A DNA stretch of 64,000 nt from Sphingomonas psychrotolerans (lineage in GTDB: Bacteria > Pseudomonadota > Alphaproteobacteria > Sphingomonadales > Sphingomonadaceae): assembly GCF_002796605.1 (NCBI RefSeq), contig NZ_CP024923.1, forward strand, positions 930,001 to 994,000, given 5' to 3'. The translations under genes and the position numbers were made by a program. Under the pieces are notes generated by a model, which searched no databases, was not told where the DNA came from, and saw only the letters and a program-made list of their open reading frames with translations. Shown here piece after piece: positions 45,210 to 55,330 of this stretch. The stretch's first letter is position 1. Each line of letters starts with the position of its first letter.

Positions 45210-47177
45210 GTGACCGTTTCCTTCAGCGATTGCGCCAATGCGATCCGCGCCCTTTCGATGGACGCGGTCGAGGCCGCCAATTCGGGCCACCCCGGCATGC
45301 CGATGGGGATGGCCGACGTCGCCACCGTGCTGTTCCAGCGCTATTTGAAATTCGATCCGGCCGACCCCAAATGGCCCGATCGCGATCGCTTCGTGCTGTC
45401 GGCCGGCCATGGATCGATGCTGCTCTATTCGCTGCTCCATCTGACCGGCTATGCGCGGCCGACACTCGACGACATCAAGCGCTTCCGTCAGGTCGGCAGC
45501 CCGTGCGCGGGGCATCCCGAGAATTTCGAGCTTCCGGGCATCGAGGCGACCACCGGTCCGCTCGGCCAGGGCCTGGCGATGGCGGTGGGCATGGCGATCG
45601 CCGAGCGCCATCTCAACGGCGTGTTCGGCAACGATCTGGTCGATCACCGCACCTGGGTGGTCGCCGGCGACGGCTGCCTGATGGAAGGCATCAACCACGA
45701 GGCGATCGGGCTTGCCGGGCATCTCAAGCTCGATCGGCTGATCGTGCTGTGGGATGACAACAAGATCACCATCGATGGATCGGTATCGCTGTCTTCGAGC
45801 GAGGACATTCCGGCGCGCTACGAGGCGACCGGCTGGTACGTCACCGAATGCGACGGGCATGACGAGGACAGCATCGTCGCGGCGTTCGAGGAAGCGCTCG
45901 ACGAGGACCGCCCGGTGCTGATCCGCTGCCGGACGATCATCGGCAAGGGCGCGCCGAACAAGCAGGGCACTTCGAAGGTGCACGGCGCCGCGCTCGGCAA
46001 GGACGAAGTTGCCGCGGCACGCGAGACTTTGGGCTGGCACCACCCGGCGTTCGAGATCCCCGGCGACATCCGCGAGGCGTGGCTCGCCGCAGGCAAGCGC
46101 GGTGCCAGGCCGCATGCCGAGTGGCAGGCGCGGCTCGCGGCGCATCCCGACCGGGTCGGCTGGGAGGCGCGCGGAGAGGTGCCGGCGGACCTGCTCAAGC
46201 CCTATGTCGCGCAATTGCTCGCCAACCCGCAAAAGGTCGCGACCCGCAAGGCGTCCGAAATGGCCCTCGAGGAGATCAACACACTGCTGCCCGAGACGAT
46301 CGGCGGCTCGGCCGACCTGACCGGCTCGAATAATACGCTGACGAAGAACCTCGTGGCGCTGACCGCGGGCACCTATGAGGGGCGTTACCTTTATTACGGC
46401 ATCCGCGAGTTCGGCATGGCGGCGGCGATGAACGGGATGGCGCTGCACGGCGGGGTGATTCCCTACGGCGGCACCTTCCTCGTCTTCTCAGACTATGCCC
46501 GCGGCGCGATCCGGCTGTCGGCGCTCCAGCAGACGCGTGTCGTCTATGTGATGACGCACGATTCGATCGGGCTGGGCGAAGACGGCCCGACGCATCAGCC
46601 GATCGAGCATCTGATGAGCCTGCGCCTCATCCCCAATCTGCATGTCTATCGTCCGTGCGACACAGTCGAGACCGCCGAGTGCTGGGAACTGGCGCTGTCG
46701 CGGACCGATGGCCCGGCGCTGCTCGCGCTCAGCCGCCAGAATTTGCCGCAGCTGCGCACCGAAGCGGTCGAGAATCGCTGCGCGCGCGGCGGCTATGCGC
46801 TGTTCGAGGCTGAGGCGCCGCGCAAGGTGGTGGTGATCGCCACGGGTTCGGAAGTCGAGGTCGCCGTCGCGGTGCGCGAGGCGCTCGAGGCGCAGGGGAT
46901 CGGCGCCGACGTCGTGTCGATGCCGAGCTTCGAGCATTTCGAGGCGCAGGATGCGCAGTACAGGAACGACGTGCTGCCGCGCGACGCGCTCAAGGTGTCG
47001 ATCGAGGCGGGCGCCACCTTCGGTTGGGAGCGCTACACCGGCACCGACGGGCTACGTTTTGGTGTCGATGTATTCGGCGCCTCGGGCCCTTATCTCGGGC
47101 TATACGAGCATTACGGGCTCACCGCAGGGAACATCGTCCCGCGGATCATCGCCAGGTTGAACGGAGAACAGGCATGA
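45210..47177 (+). CDS. tkt: Transketolase
   Basis: 655 residues. Thiamine-diphosphate enzyme moving two-carbon units between sugar phosphates in the pentose phosphate pathway. Features: [36 protein letters not shown], the ThDP motif from [20 protein letters not shown] to [30 protein letters not shown], and [22 protein letters not shown] 45210 has GGGGAG six bases upstream; an in-frame GTG at 45168 is less likely. Its stop overlaps the gap start (ATGA), forming tkt-gap-pgk. Confidence 0.96.
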   Translation: MTVSFSDCANAIRALSMDAVEAANSGHPGMPMGMADVATVLFQRYLKFDPADPKWPDRDRFVLSAGHGSMLLYSLLHLTGYARPTLDDIKRFRQVGSPCAGHPENFELPGIEATTGPLGQGLAMAVGMAIAERHLNGVFGNDLVDHRTWVVAGDGCLMEGINHEAIGLAGHLKLDRLIVLWDDNKITIDGSVSLSSSEDIPARYEATGWYVTECDGHDEDSIVAAFEEALDEDRPVLIRCRTIIGKGAPNKQGTSKVHGAALGKDEVAAARETLGWHHPAFEIPGDIREAWLAAGKRGARPHAEWQARLAAHPDRVGWEARGEVPADLLKPYVAQLLANPQKVATRKASEMALEEINTLLPETIGGSADLTGSNNTLTKNLVALTAGTYEGRYLYYGIREFGMAAAMNGMALHGGVIPYGGTFLVFSDYARGAIRLSALQQTRVVYVMTHDSIGLGEDGPTHQPIEHLMSLRLIPNLHVYRPCDTVETAECWELALSRTDGPALLALSRQNLPQLRTEAVENRCARGGYALFEAEAPRKVVVIATGSEVEVAVAVREALEAQGIGADVVSMPSFEHFEAQDAQYRNDVLPRDALKVSIEAGATFGWERYTGTDGLRFGVDVFGASGPYLGLYEHYGLTAGNIVPRIIARLNGEQA

Positions 47178-48181
47178 CGAAGGTTGCGATCAACGGTTTT
47201 GGGCGCATCGGACGGCTGGTCGCGCGCGCGATCCTCGAGCGTCCAGAGAGCGGGCTCGAGCTGGTGACGATCAACGACCTCGCCGACGCCAAGTCCAACG
47301 CGTGGCTGTTCAGCCGCGACAGCGTTCACGGCAAATATCCGGGCACGGTCTCGGCCGACGGTGACGACCTCGTCATCGACGGCAAGCGCGTCAAGGTGAC
47401 CAAGGAGAAGGATCCGGCGAACCTTCCCCACGCCGAGAACGGCGTCGAGCTGGTGCTCGAATGCACCGGCTTCTTCACCGATCGCGCATCGGCGCAGAAG
47501 CACATCGACGCCGGCGCCAAGAAGGTGCTGATCTCGGCGCCAGGCAAGAATGTCGACCTGACCGTTGTGTTCGGGGTCAACCATGACAAGCTCGAGGCCG
47601 GGCACACGATCGTCTCGAACGCTTCCTGCACCACCAATTGCCTCGCGCCGGTCGCCAAGGTGCTCAACGACGCAATCGGCATCGAGCGCGGGCTGATGAC
47701 CACCGTCCACGCCTACACCAACGACCAGAAGATCCTCGATCAGATCCACCCGGACCTGCGTCGCGCCCGCGCCGCGGCGATGAACATCATCCCGACCACC
47801 ACCGGTGCCGCCCGCGCGGTGGGCGAAGTGCTTCCCGAACTGAAGGGCAAGCTCGACGGCTCGGCGATCCGCGTGCCGGTGCCCGACGGCAGCCTCGTCG
47901 ACCTGACCTTCACGCCGGCGCGCGACGTGACCCGCGACGAAGTCAACGCGATCCTCAAAAAGGCGTCGGAAGAGGGACCACTCAAGGGCATCCTCGTTTA
48001 TTCGGACGAGCCGCTGGTCTCGATCGACATCGTCCACACCCCGGCTTCGTCGACCGTCGACAGCCTCGAGACCGCAGTGATCGACGGCAAGCTGGTTCGC
48101 GTGGTCAGCTGGTACGACAATGAATGGGGCTTCTCGAACCGGATGGTCGATACTGCGACTGCCATGGCGAAGCTGGGTTAA
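47174..48181 (+). CDS. gap: Glyceraldehyde-3-phosphate dehydrogenase
   Basis: 335 residues. NAD-binding [17 protein letters not shown], catalytic Cys in [17 protein letters not shown], phosphate-site [20 protein letters not shown], and the C-terminal [15 protein letters not shown]. Second gene of tkt-gap-pgk; the ATG overlaps the transketolase stop. Type I, used in both glycolytic and gluconeogenic direction. Confidence 0.97.
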   Translation: MTKVAINGFGRIGRLVARAILERPESGLELVTINDLADAKSNAWLFSRDSVHGKYPGTVSADGDDLVIDGKRVKVTKEKDPANLPHAENGVELVLECTGFFTDRASAQKHIDAGAKKVLISAPGKNVDLTVVFGVNHDKLEAGHTIVSNASCTTNCLAPVAKVLNDAIGIERGLMTTVHAYTNDQKILDQIHPDLRRARAAAMNIIPTTTGAARAVGEVLPELKGKLDGSAIRVPVPDGSLVDLTFTPARDVTRDEVNAILKKASEEGPLKGILVYSDEPLVSIDIVHTPASSTVDSLETAVIDGKLVRVVSWYDNEWGFSNRMVDTATAMAKLG

Positions 48182-48194
48182 CACAAACAGCTGC

Positions 48195-48288
48195 TCACCC
48201 TCACCCTTCCACGGCTTCGCCGCCCCTTCCCTCTCCCGACGGGAGAGGGAAGGGGCCCGCTGCCGAAGGCAGTGGGAAGGGTGAGGGC
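48195..48288. repeat. CCCTCTC/GGGAGAGGG palindromic repeat block
   Basis: CACCCTCACCCTTCCACGGC pairs with the downstream GTGGGAAGGGTGAGGG (48273-48288), and the inner TTCCCTCTCCCGACGGGAGA forms a second hairpin. It separates gap from pgk and may tune their relative expression. Confidence 0.85.
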
Positions 48289-48302
48289 GACGGAGTTCTA
48301 AA

Positions 48303-49493
48303 ATGGCGCGCAACTTCAAGACGCTCGACGATCTGGGCGATGTCACCGGCAAGCGCGTGCTCGTTCGCGAGGACCTCAACGTGCCGATGGCCGACGGCGC
48401 GGTGACCGACGACACACGGTTGCGCGCCGCGGTGCAGACCGTTGCCGAACTTTCGGACAAGGGCGCCAAGGTCATCGTGCTCGCGCATTTCGGGCGTCCC
48501 AAGGGCCAGCGCGATCCGGGCATGAGCCTCGCCTTGGTCACCGGGCCGTTCGAAGCCGTGCTGGGCCGCCCGGTGCGCTTCATCGACGACCAGCAGGCCG
48601 CCGACGTCATTGCTACGATGGCCGACGGCGAAGTCGGCATCCTCGAGAATACCCGCTTCGATACCGGCGAGGAGAAGAACGCGTCCGAGACGGTCGCGCG
48701 GCTCGCCGCGCTGGGCGATCTCTATGTCAACGACGCCTTCTCCGCCGCGCACCGCGCCCATGCTTCGACCGAAGGGCTGGCGCATAAACTTCCCGCCTTT
48801 GCGGGCCGTCAGATGGAGGCCGAGCTCGACGCGCTCGACAAGGCGCTCGGCAGCCCAGAGCATCCGGTTGCGGCGGTGGTCGGCGGCGCCAAGGTCTCGT
48901 CCAAGCTCGACGTGCTGCGGCATCTGGTCGAGAAGGTCGATCACCTGATCATCGGCGGCGGCATGGCCAACACCTTCCTCGCCGCGCGCGGCGTGAATGT
49001 CGGCAAGTCGCTGTGCGAGCATGATTTGACCGGCACCGCCGAGGAGATCCTCGACGCGGCCGACAAGGCGAAGTGCATCGTGCATCTGCCCTATGATGTA
49101 GTGGTGGCAAAGGAATTCCGCGCCAATCCGCCGGTGCGCACGGTCAATGTCCACGAGGTTGCGGAGGACGAAATGATCCTCGACGTCGGCCCCGCCGCGA
49201 CCGAGGCGCTGGCCGACGTGCTCAAGAATTGCCGAACCCTGGTGTGGAACGGCCCGCTGGGCGCGTTCGAGACGCCGCCGTTCGACACCGCCACCGTAGC
49301 GCTGGCGAAGACCGCGGCGGCGTTGACCAAAGAAGGCTCGCTGGTCTCGGTCGCGGGGGGCGGGGACACCGTTGCCGCGCTGAACCAGGCTGGAGTGGCA
49401 GACGACTTCAGTTTCGTTTCGACCGCGGGCGGTGCGTTCCTCGAATGGATGGAAGGCAAGGAACTGCCGGGGGTCGCCGCGCTGGCGCGCTGA
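48303..49493 (+). CDS. pgk: Phosphoglycerate kinase
   Basis: 396 residues, standard. [90 protein letters not shown] and the ADP loop [17 protein letters not shown]. Third gene of the glycolytic cluster, across a palindromic repeat from gap. The convergent thioredoxin-like gene begins right after its stop, with no spacer. Confidence 0.97.
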   Translation: MARNFKTLDDLGDVTGKRVLVREDLNVPMADGAVTDDTRLRAAVQTVAELSDKGAKVIVLAHFGRPKGQRDPGMSLALVTGPFEAVLGRPVRFIDDQQAADVIATMADGEVGILENTRFDTGEEKNASETVARLAALGDLYVNDAFSAAHRAHASTEGLAHKLPAFAGRQMEAELDALDKALGSPEHPVAAVVGGAKVSSKLDVLRHLVEKVDHLIIGGGMANTFLAARGVNVGKSLCEHDLTGTAEEILDAADKAKCIVHLPYDVVVAKEFRANPPVRTVNVHEVAEDEMILDVGPAATEALADVLKNCRTLVWNGPLGAFETPPFDTATVALAKTAAALTKEGSLVSVAGGGDTVAALNQAGVADDFSFVSTAGGAFLEWMEGKELPGVAALAR

Positions 49494-50018
49494 CTATTGG
49501 ATCGGCCCGGGCGCTTTCTCGCGCAGCAGCGGCACGAGTTCCTGATTGAGCGTGTCGAGGGTGAAGGCGCCTGCCTTCGCGTAGCGGACCTTGCCCGATC
49601 GATCGATGATGTAGTTAGTCGGCACCGCTCCACCGATGGGGGCGTAGGGGCCTTTGATTTTCTTTGCTGGCGCGATCTTCAGCCGCTCGAACAACGGCCT
49701 GAGCTTGAAGAGCGGCACCGATCCTTCGGTTGTCACGGCATAAACCCGCAGCCCATGACGCTTCTGAAGCTGGTAATAAGTGTCGAGGGTCGGAAGCTCG
49801 GTCCGGCAAGGAATGCACCACGTCGCCCAGAAGTTGAGGACGATCACATCGCCTCGCATCCCGGCGAGATTTACCTTGGTGCCATCGAGGAGGGTGAGTT
49901 CCGCGTCCGGTGCGATCTCGCCGATGACGGGCTTCTTGCTGACTCCAGCACCGATGAGGGCCAGCGGCAGCAGCAACAGACAGAAGAGGCGCAAACAATG
50001 CCCGGCAAGTCGATCCAT
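49494..50018 (-). CDS. TlpA-like thioredoxin-fold protein
   Basis: 174 residues. The N-terminal hydrophobic stretch (LFCLLLLPLALIGAGVS) exports or anchors it. The redox motif is WCIPC in VIVLNFWATWCIPCRTELPT, with GGAVPTNYIIDRSGKVRYAK and the cis-Pro region. Probably a periplasmic thiol:disulfide reductase or cytochrome c maturation-type helper; partners unknown. ATG 50018 begins the signal sequence; the frame is open upstream to 50069. Confidence 0.88.
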   Translation of the reverse strand: MDRLAGHCLRLFCLLLLPLALIGAGVSKKPVIGEIAPDAELTLLDGTKVNLAGMRGDVIVLNFWATWCIPCRTELPTLDTYYQLQKRHGLRVYAVTTEGSVPLFKLRPLFERLKIAPAKKIKGPYAPIGGAVPTNYIIDRSGKVRYAKAGAFTLDTLNQELVPLLREKAPGPIQ

Positions 50019-50324
50019 CGTCCTGTTCCCCCTTCGCGCGATCCTGATGCTGCAAGGGCATCCGGTCAATCGCGCAAGTCACGGAAAAATCGGCCATGCG
50101 TGCCCGGCGAGATCGCGAAAACAACCGAGAAGCTGGCCGGGCGCACCGAAAGCAACGCCGGGGCCCCGGTGCATTGATCGCTCGATCGGGGCAGCTTGGC
50201 GCCGGGGGGACCCGTTCCGGCGCGTCGCGGATACAGACTTCTCTGGTCAGCGTTGTCAGTGGTTTCCGCTGGTTGTGCGGTGCGGTAGGGACCGCTGCAC
50301 GAGGCAACGAATCAAGGGGAAGTC
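50019..50324. other. Intergenic region before class I aldolase
   Basis: 306 bases between the divergent thioredoxin-like and aldolase genes. I see no supported coding frame, palindromic repeat copy or terminator. It should hold both promoters, but no convincing -35/-10 pair stands out. The last 20 bases, with AAGGGGAAG, give the aldolase ribosome site. Confidence 0.6.
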
Positions 50325-51239
50325 ATGAGCATCACGCCCGCAGTCCGCGCCATTCTCGCGAACTACGAGTCCGACAATCCCGGGGTCAAAGCCAATCTCG
50401 CCCGCATCCTGATGCAGGGGCGGCTCGGTGGCACGGGCAAGCTGATCATCCTGCCGGTCGATCAGGGTTTCGAGCACGGCCCGGCGCGCAGCTTCGCGGT
50501 CAATCCCGACGCCTATGACCCGCATTACCATTATCAGCTGGCGATCGATGCGGGGCTTTCGGCCTATGCCGCGCCGCTTGGCATGATCGAGGCGGGCGCC
50601 GACACCTTTGCCGGCCAGATCCCGACGATCCTCAAGGTCAACAGCTCGAACAGCTGGGCCACGGGCGTCAACCAGGCAATCACCGGCGGCGTCGACGACG
50701 CGCTGCGGCTCGGCTGCTCGGCGATCGGCTTCACCATCTATCCGGGCGCGGACGATGTGTTCGACATGATCGAAGAGATCCGGGAGCTCTCCGCCGAGGC
50801 CAAATCGGTGGGCATCGCGACGGTGATCTGGTCGTACCCGCGCGGCGGCAACCTCTCCAGGGAAGGCGAGCTGGCGCTCGACGTCGGCGCCTATGCCGCG
50901 CACATGGCGGCTTTGCTGGGTGCGCACATCATCAAGGTCAAGCTGCCGAGCGCGCATATCGAGCAGAAGGACGCCGTGAAGGCCTATGAAGGCGCCGACT
51001 GGTCGGCACAGTCCGATCGGGTGAAGCATGTCGTGAAGAGCTGCTTCAACGGCCGGCGCATCGTCGTCTTTTCGGGTGGTGCGGCCAAGGGCGAGGACGC
51101 AGTCTATCAGGACGCGCGCGACATCCGCGACGGCGGCGGCAACGGCTCGATCATCGGGCGTAACACCTTCCAGCGCAAGCGCGAGGACGCGATCGCGATG
51201 CTCGACAAGCTGATGCGCATCTACAAGGGCGAGGAATGA
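50325..51239 (+). CDS. Class I fructose-bisphosphate aldolase (DhnA/FbaB type)
   Basis: 304 residues. TIM-barrel, Schiff-base aldolase of the archaeal/FbaB type. LIILPVDQGFEHGPARSF, ADTFAGQIPTILKVNSSNSW, DDALRLGCSAIGFTIYPGAD, TVIWSYPRGGNLSREGELAL, HIIKVKLPSAHIEQKDAVKA and VFSGGAAKGEDAVYQDARDI are characteristic; a Lys in the IIKVK strand is the likely Schiff-base residue. Splits fructose 1,6-bisphosphate, completing the cluster with gap and pgk. ATG 50325. Confidence 0.92.
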   Translation: MSITPAVRAILANYESDNPGVKANLARILMQGRLGGTGKLIILPVDQGFEHGPARSFAVNPDAYDPHYHYQLAIDAGLSAYAAPLGMIEAGADTFAGQIPTILKVNSSNSWATGVNQAITGGVDDALRLGCSAIGFTIYPGADDVFDMIEEIRELSAEAKSVGIATVIWSYPRGGNLSREGELALDVGAYAAHMAALLGAHIIKVKLPSAHIEQKDAVKAYEGADWSAQSDRVKHVVKSCFNGRRIVVFSGGAAKGEDAVYQDARDIRDGGGNGSIIGRNTFQRKREDAIAMLDKLMRIYKGEE

Positions 51240-51246
51240 TCCGCGC

Positions 51247-51744
51247 GTGAGCCCGAGCGAACACTCCTATCATCGCAGCCTTGCGCCGATGATGTGGGTG
51301 TTCTTCGGGCTCGCCTGCACCGAGCTGGCGGTAGTGCATTTTCTGGTGGCGTTGTGGGACTGGCGCGTCGCGCTGGTGCTGTCGCTGATCAGCCTTTCGG
51401 GAATCGCCTGGCTGGTTGTCGTGATCGCGTCGTTTCGGCGGCTGCCGGTGATCATCGGCGACGGCGAGGTTCTTTGGCACGCCGGACGGCTGCGTTCGGT
51501 GCGCGTGCCGTTTGACGAGATCGCCGCGATCCGCATGCAATCGGATGCCGGGGAGGTGAAAGGACGCGACGTGCTCAATCTCGCGCTCATCGCCTATCCG
51601 AACGTGATGATCGAACTGCGTCATCCGCTGAACGGACGGCGACCGATCCGCCGGGTGGCACATCGTTTCGACGATCCCGCGGCGTTCCAGAGCGCGCTTC
51701 GAGCTGCTATCGATACGACTGACAGGGAGGTCGCCGCATCATGA
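51247..51744 (+). CDS. Hypothetical two-helix membrane protein
   Basis: 165 residues. Two hydrophobic segments (MMWVFFGLACTELAVVHFLV and VALVLSLISLSGIAWLVVVI) followed by a cytoplasmic region with beta-like pattern (GDGEVLWHAGRLRSVRVPFD) that resembles a PH-like fold. No named family. GTG 51247 lies eight bases after the aldolase stop, and its TGA overlaps the next start as ATGA. Confidence 0.75.
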   Translation: MSPSEHSYHRSLAPMMWVFFGLACTELAVVHFLVALWDWRVALVLSLISLSGIAWLVVVIASFRRLPVIIGDGEVLWHAGRLRSVRVPFDEIAAIRMQSDAGEVKGRDVLNLALIAYPNVMIELRHPLNGRRPIRRVAHRFDDPAAFQSALRAAIDTTDREVAAS

Positions 51745-52145
51745 GCAGCAATTTCGGGCGTCGGCCGGTGCTCGCCGGGCTCGGGCTCGCGCTGATCGGC
51801 ACGCAGGCACTGGCAAAGGGGAAGAAGATGGAAGACCAGGTGCCGTTCGGGATGATCGGCAAGATGAAGGCGCAGCCTGGCAAGCGCGCTGAACTGATCG
51901 CGATCCTCGGCTCGGGCACCGGCGCGATGCCGGGCTGCCGCGCCTATCTAATCGCGGAGGACGCCAAGGACCCCGACGCAATCTGGATCACCGAAATTTG
52001 GGACGATGCGCCCAGCCACAAGGCGTCGCTGCAATTGCCGGCAGTGCGCGATGCGATCACGAGGGGGCGGCCGCTGATCGCGGGGTTCGAATTGAGTGTC
52101 GAGACCCGCCCGGTCGAGGCGGCGAGTTTCTGGAAGCGGAGCTAG
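51741..52145 (+). CDS. Antibiotic biosynthesis monooxygenase-like protein, exported
   Basis: 134 residues. An N-terminal signal-like segment (RRPVLAGLGLALIGTQALAKG, with twin arginine at the front) suggests Tat-type export. The ABM-fold ferredoxin-like domain follows: FGMIGKMKAQPGKRAELIAI, GCRAYLIAEDAKDPDAIWIT, EIWDDAPSHKASLQLPAV. Members are cofactor-free monooxygenases or small quinol oxidisers. The start overlaps the preceding stop. Confidence 0.82.
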   Translation: MSSNFGRRPVLAGLGLALIGTQALAKGKKMEDQVPFGMIGKMKAQPGKRAELIAILGSGTGAMPGCRAYLIAEDAKDPDAIWITEIWDDAPSHKASLQLPAVRDAITRGRPLIAGFELSVETRPVEAASFWKRS

Positions 52146-52147
52146 TG

Positions 52148-52816
52148 ATGCCGGGCCCGACGATGCAAGCAGTGGATGCCTATATTGTCGGCAAGCTGTT
52201 GACGCCCGATCCGGCGCTCGACGCGGCATTGGAACGAAATACCTCGGCAGGCCTGCCGGCAATCGACGTGTCCGCCGCGCAAGGCAAAATGCTCCATTTG
52301 CTCGCGCGCATGGCGGGTGCGCGACGTATCCTCGAGGTGGGCACGCTGGGCGGCTATTCGACGATCTGGCTGGCCCGCGCGCTGCCGCCGGGCGGACAAT
52401 TGGTCACGCTGGAGCTGGATCCGCACCACGCGGAGACCGCACGCGCCAATATCGCCGCGGCGGGACTGGCGGATCGCGTCGATGTCCGGATCGGTCCGGC
52501 CAGCGACACGCTCGATGCAATGATCGCCGCCAAGGAAGCGCCGTTCGATCTGGTGTTCATCGACGCCGACAAGGAAGGGAATGTCGTCTATCTGAAGGCA
52601 GCGCTGGCGCTGGCGCGCCCTGGCACCACGATCCTCGTCGACAATGTGGTCCGCGAGGGCGGCGTGCTGGATGCCGCGAGCGACGACCCGATGATCCTTG
52701 GCACGCGCGCGTTGTTCGATGCCGTGGCGGGCGAACCTCGACTCGATGCCACGGCGGTACAGACCGTCGGCGCGAAGCCTTGGGACGGGTTTCTGCTCGC
52801 TATCGTCAACGGATGA
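52148..52816 (+). CDS. SAM-dependent O-methyltransferase (class I, catechol type)
   Basis: 222 residues. SAM site ARRILEVGTLGGYSTIWLAR, acidic LVTLELDPHHAETARANI, and metal-binding Asp residues in FDLVFIDADKEGNVVYLKAA and ILVDNVVREGGV, typical of caffeoyl-CoA/catechol O-methyltransferase-like enzymes. Substrate unknown. Start ATG 52148 (GTG 52145 also possible), two bases after the previous stop; GGAG at 52137. Its end overlaps the convergent DUF72 gene by 11 bases. Confidence 0.88.
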   Translation: MPGPTMQAVDAYIVGKLLTPDPALDAALERNTSAGLPAIDVSAAQGKMLHLLARMAGARRILEVGTLGGYSTIWLARALPPGGQLVTLELDPHHAETARANIAAAGLADRVDVRIGPASDTLDAMIAAKEAPFDLVFIDADKEGNVVYLKAALALARPGTTILVDNVVREGGVLDAASDDPMILGTRALFDAVAGEPRLDATAVQTVGAKPWDGFLLAIVNG

Positions 52817-53558
52817 GCGACTGGCCGATCATCGATTTGAGCGTCTGCGCGTCGTGGATGGCGTGGGCGTCGATGTCGTTGTTGAAATAAGCCCAGACGG
52901 TTCGGCCGGCGCGCGCCTGATCGAGCATCCAGTCGGCCCAGACGAGCAGGCGTTCGTCCGGATAGCGACCCCAATATTTGCCTTGGCCGCCATGGAAGCG
53001 GACATAGGCCGCCGGGCCGATCGCGATCCGTGGGCTCTCCCGCCCGGGCATGTCGTGCGCGCAGAAGCTCGCGCCGTAGCGATCGAGCAGCGCGAAAACT
53101 GCGTCGGTGTACCAGCTTTCGTCGCGGAATTCGAAGATGTTGAGCACGTCCTTTGGAATCAGGTGCAAGAAGCTTTCGAGCCGTTCGAGGTTGAGGCGGA
53201 AGCGGGGCGGGAGCTGGTAAAGGATCGGACCGAGCACCGGCTGCAAATGCCGGAAGGGCGTCATCATCCGCTGTAGCGGCTCTTCGCAATCCTTGAGCTT
53301 CTTGGCTTGGGTGAGGAAGCGATTGGCCTTCACGGCATAGCAGAAACCCGGCGGCGCCTGATCGCGCCACGCCTCGAAAGTCTCGGCCTTGGGCAGGCGA
53401 TAGAAGCTGTTGTTGATCTCGACCGTGTCGAAATGCTCGGCGTAGAAGGCGAACCAGTTCTTGACCGCCAGCTTCTCGGGGTAGAAGCGGCCACGCCAAT
53501 GGGCATAGATCCAGCCCGAACAACCGATGCGGATATCCGCAAACCCGGAGCTTGCCAT
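52806..53558 (-). CDS. DUF72 family protein (YecE-like)
   Basis: 250 residues, TIM-barrel-like DUF72. RIGCSGWIYAHWRGRFYPEK, FAFYAEHFDTVEINNSFYRLP, FCYAVKANRFLTQAKKLKDC, FEFRDESWYTDAVFALLDRY, and AYVRFHGGQGKYWGRYPDER are diagnostic. Function unknown. The ATG at 53558 overlaps the opposite start at 53557 in one CATG; a TTG start at 53591 is less likely. Confidence 0.88.
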   Translation of the reverse strand: MASSGFADIRIGCSGWIYAHWRGRFYPEKLAVKNWFAFYAEHFDTVEINNSFYRLPKAETFEAWRDQAPPGFCYAVKANRFLTQAKKLKDCEEPLQRMMTPFRHLQPVLGPILYQLPPRFRLNLERLESFLHLIPKDVLNIFEFRDESWYTDAVFALLDRYGASFCAHDMPGRESPRIAIGPAAYVRFHGGQGKYWGRYPDERLLVWADWMLDQARAGRTVWAYFNNDIDAHAIHDAQTLKSMIGQSLIR

Positions 53559-54249
53559 GAACGATCCCGAAGGTGATTTCGACGCCGACAACGCGCTGGA
53601 AGGCTTCGCGGATCAATTCGTTCGCGACAGCCGGCGGCCGAAGTGCCAACTCTATCTGGTCTCGCCGCTCGACGTAAGCGGCGGGTTCGCTGATCGGCTG
53701 GCGCGGGCGCTCGATGCGGGGCCGGTGGCGGCGTTCCAGTTCCGGGTGAAGGACATCGATCAGCACGAGGCGGCGCGGCTGGCCGAGCCGCTCCAGCGGA
53801 TCTGCGGCGACCGCGACGTGGCATTCCTGATCAACGACAGCATCAGTCTCGCCAAGCGGCTGGGTGCCGACGGAGTGCATCTGGGGCAGGAGGACGGCGA
53901 TCCGCGTGAGGCGCGTGCAGCGCTCGGGCCTTCGGCGCAGATCGGAGTGACGGTGCATGACAGCCGTCATCTCGCGATGGAGGCCGGGGAGGCCGGGGCC
54001 GATTATGTCGCGTTCGGAGCCTTTTATCCGACCGTCACCAAGGAAGTGCGGCACCATGCGGAGCCCGCGCTCCTGAGCTGGTGGACGACGCTATTCGAGA
54101 TGCCTTGCGTCGCGATCGGCGGGATTACGCCTGGAAATGCGCGGCCGCTGATCCAGGCGGGGGCAGATTTCATTGCCGTTTCCGGGGCGGTCTGGGGAGG
54201 CGACGAGGCAGCAATGGTCAAGGCGTTCGAGGCCGTGCTCGCCGGCTAG
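53557..54249 (+). CDS. Thiamine phosphate synthase family protein (ThiE-like)
   Basis: 230 residues. TIM barrel. AFLINDSISLAKRLGADGVH followed by LGQED, GADYVAFGAFYPTVTKE (canonical PTxTK phosphate loop) and CVAIGGITPGNARPLIQAGA. ThiE joins the pyrimidine and thiazole halves of thiamine. An N-terminal extension of about 25 residues and FRVK instead of the usual QLREK differ from classic ThiE, so it could be a TenI-like variant. GGAG seven bases before ATG 53557 supports the start. Confidence 0.85.
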   Translation: MNDPEGDFDADNALEGFADQFVRDSRRPKCQLYLVSPLDVSGGFADRLARALDAGPVAAFQFRVKDIDQHEAARLAEPLQRICGDRDVAFLINDSISLAKRLGADGVHLGQEDGDPREARAALGPSAQIGVTVHDSRHLAMEAGEAGADYVAFGAFYPTVTKEVRHHAEPALLSWWTTLFEMPCVAIGGITPGNARPLIQAGADFIAVSGAVWGGDEAAMVKAFEAVLAG

Positions 54250-54312
54250 GCCGGAAACAACGCGCCAGGCGTTCGTTCTTCCGACCAACCCATGTTGGTC
54301 AGGAGCTTGTCT

Positions 54313-55326
54313 TTGCGTAAAAAATTGCTTGTCGCTGCGGGCATTGCCGCGATCGCCATCGCGCCGCTTGCAGCCGCGCCCGAGCCCGCGGCACCGAAAG
54401 GCAAGCCGCCGATCGACTGGACGATCATGCATGCCCAGGTGATCCTCGACTCGCTCGGCTTCTCGCCCGGGATCGTAGACGGACGCGACGGGCAATCGCT
54501 GACCGCGGCATTGAAGGCGTTCCAGCTGACCCGGGGGCTGAAAACCAGCGGCGAGCTCGATCGCGCGACGCTGGGCGCGTTGCACGAATATCGCGCCCGC
54601 CGCCCGACCACACGAGTGACGCTCGACCCGGCGATGCTGCAGGGGCCATTCTTCAATCCGCTGCCCAAGGATCCGGAGGCACAGGCGAAATTGCCGACGC
54701 TCGGTTATACCCGGCCGCTCGAGAAATTGGCTGAGATGTTCCACACCACGCCCGAGATACTCGTCGAACTCAATCCCGGTGGCGGGGAGATCGCGCCAGG
54801 CCGGGCGTTCTTCTTCCCCAACGTCCTACCCGAATCGCGCGACTATCCGCTCGATATCAAGCCCGAATGGCGGCAGACGTTGACCGATCTAAACGTCGGT
54901 GCGCGCCAGCCGACGGGCGATCATGTCGTGGTCGACAAGTCGGAGAAGGTGCTCAAGGTGTTCGACGCCGATGACAAGCTCGTGGCGCAGTTCAGCGCAT
55001 CGATGGGGAGCCAGCACGATCCGCTTCCGATCGGGACGTGGAAGATCAACGTCGTCGATACCAACCCCAAATTCCACTTCAACCCGGACCTGTTCTGGGA
55101 TGCCAAGCCGGGCGACGAGAAGACGCTGCTGCCGGCCGGACCCAACGGGCCGGTAGGCGTGGTGTGGCTCGATCTCTCCAAGGAGCATTACGGCATCCAC
55201 GGCACTCCGGAGCCGCAGAATATCGGCCGCACCCAGAGCCACGGCTGCATCCGGCTGGCGAACTGGGATGCGGCCCGGCTCGCGCTGATGATCAAGCCCG
55301 GCGCCGAAGTGGTGTTCCAGGAGTAG
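54313..55326 (+). CDS. L,D-transpeptidase with peptidoglycan-binding domain
   Basis: 337 residues from TTG 54313. Signal sequence (KKLLVAAGIAAIAIAPLAAA), then a PG-binding region (HAQVILDSLGFSPGIVDGRD with GQSLTAALKAFQLTRGL), then a YkuD catalytic domain ending SHGCIRLANWDAARLALMIK with catalytic Cys. Cross-links peptidoglycan or attaches protein to it. TTG 54313 has GGAG seven bases upstream; an in-frame ATG at 54292 without ribosome site is the alternative and would add seven residues. Confidence 0.9.
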   Translation: MRKKLLVAAGIAAIAIAPLAAAPEPAAPKGKPPIDWTIMHAQVILDSLGFSPGIVDGRDGQSLTAALKAFQLTRGLKTSGELDRATLGALHEYRARRPTTRVTLDPAMLQGPFFNPLPKDPEAQAKLPTLGYTRPLEKLAEMFHTTPEILVELNPGGGEIAPGRAFFFPNVLPESRDYPLDIKPEWRQTLTDLNVGARQPTGDHVVVDKSEKVLKVFDADDKLVAQFSASMGSQHDPLPIGTWKINVVDTNPKFHFNPDLFWDAKPGDEKTLLPAGPNGPVGVVWLDLSKEHYGIHGTPEPQNIGRTQSHGCIRLANWDAARLALMIKPGAEVVFQE

Positions 55327-55330
55327 CACC

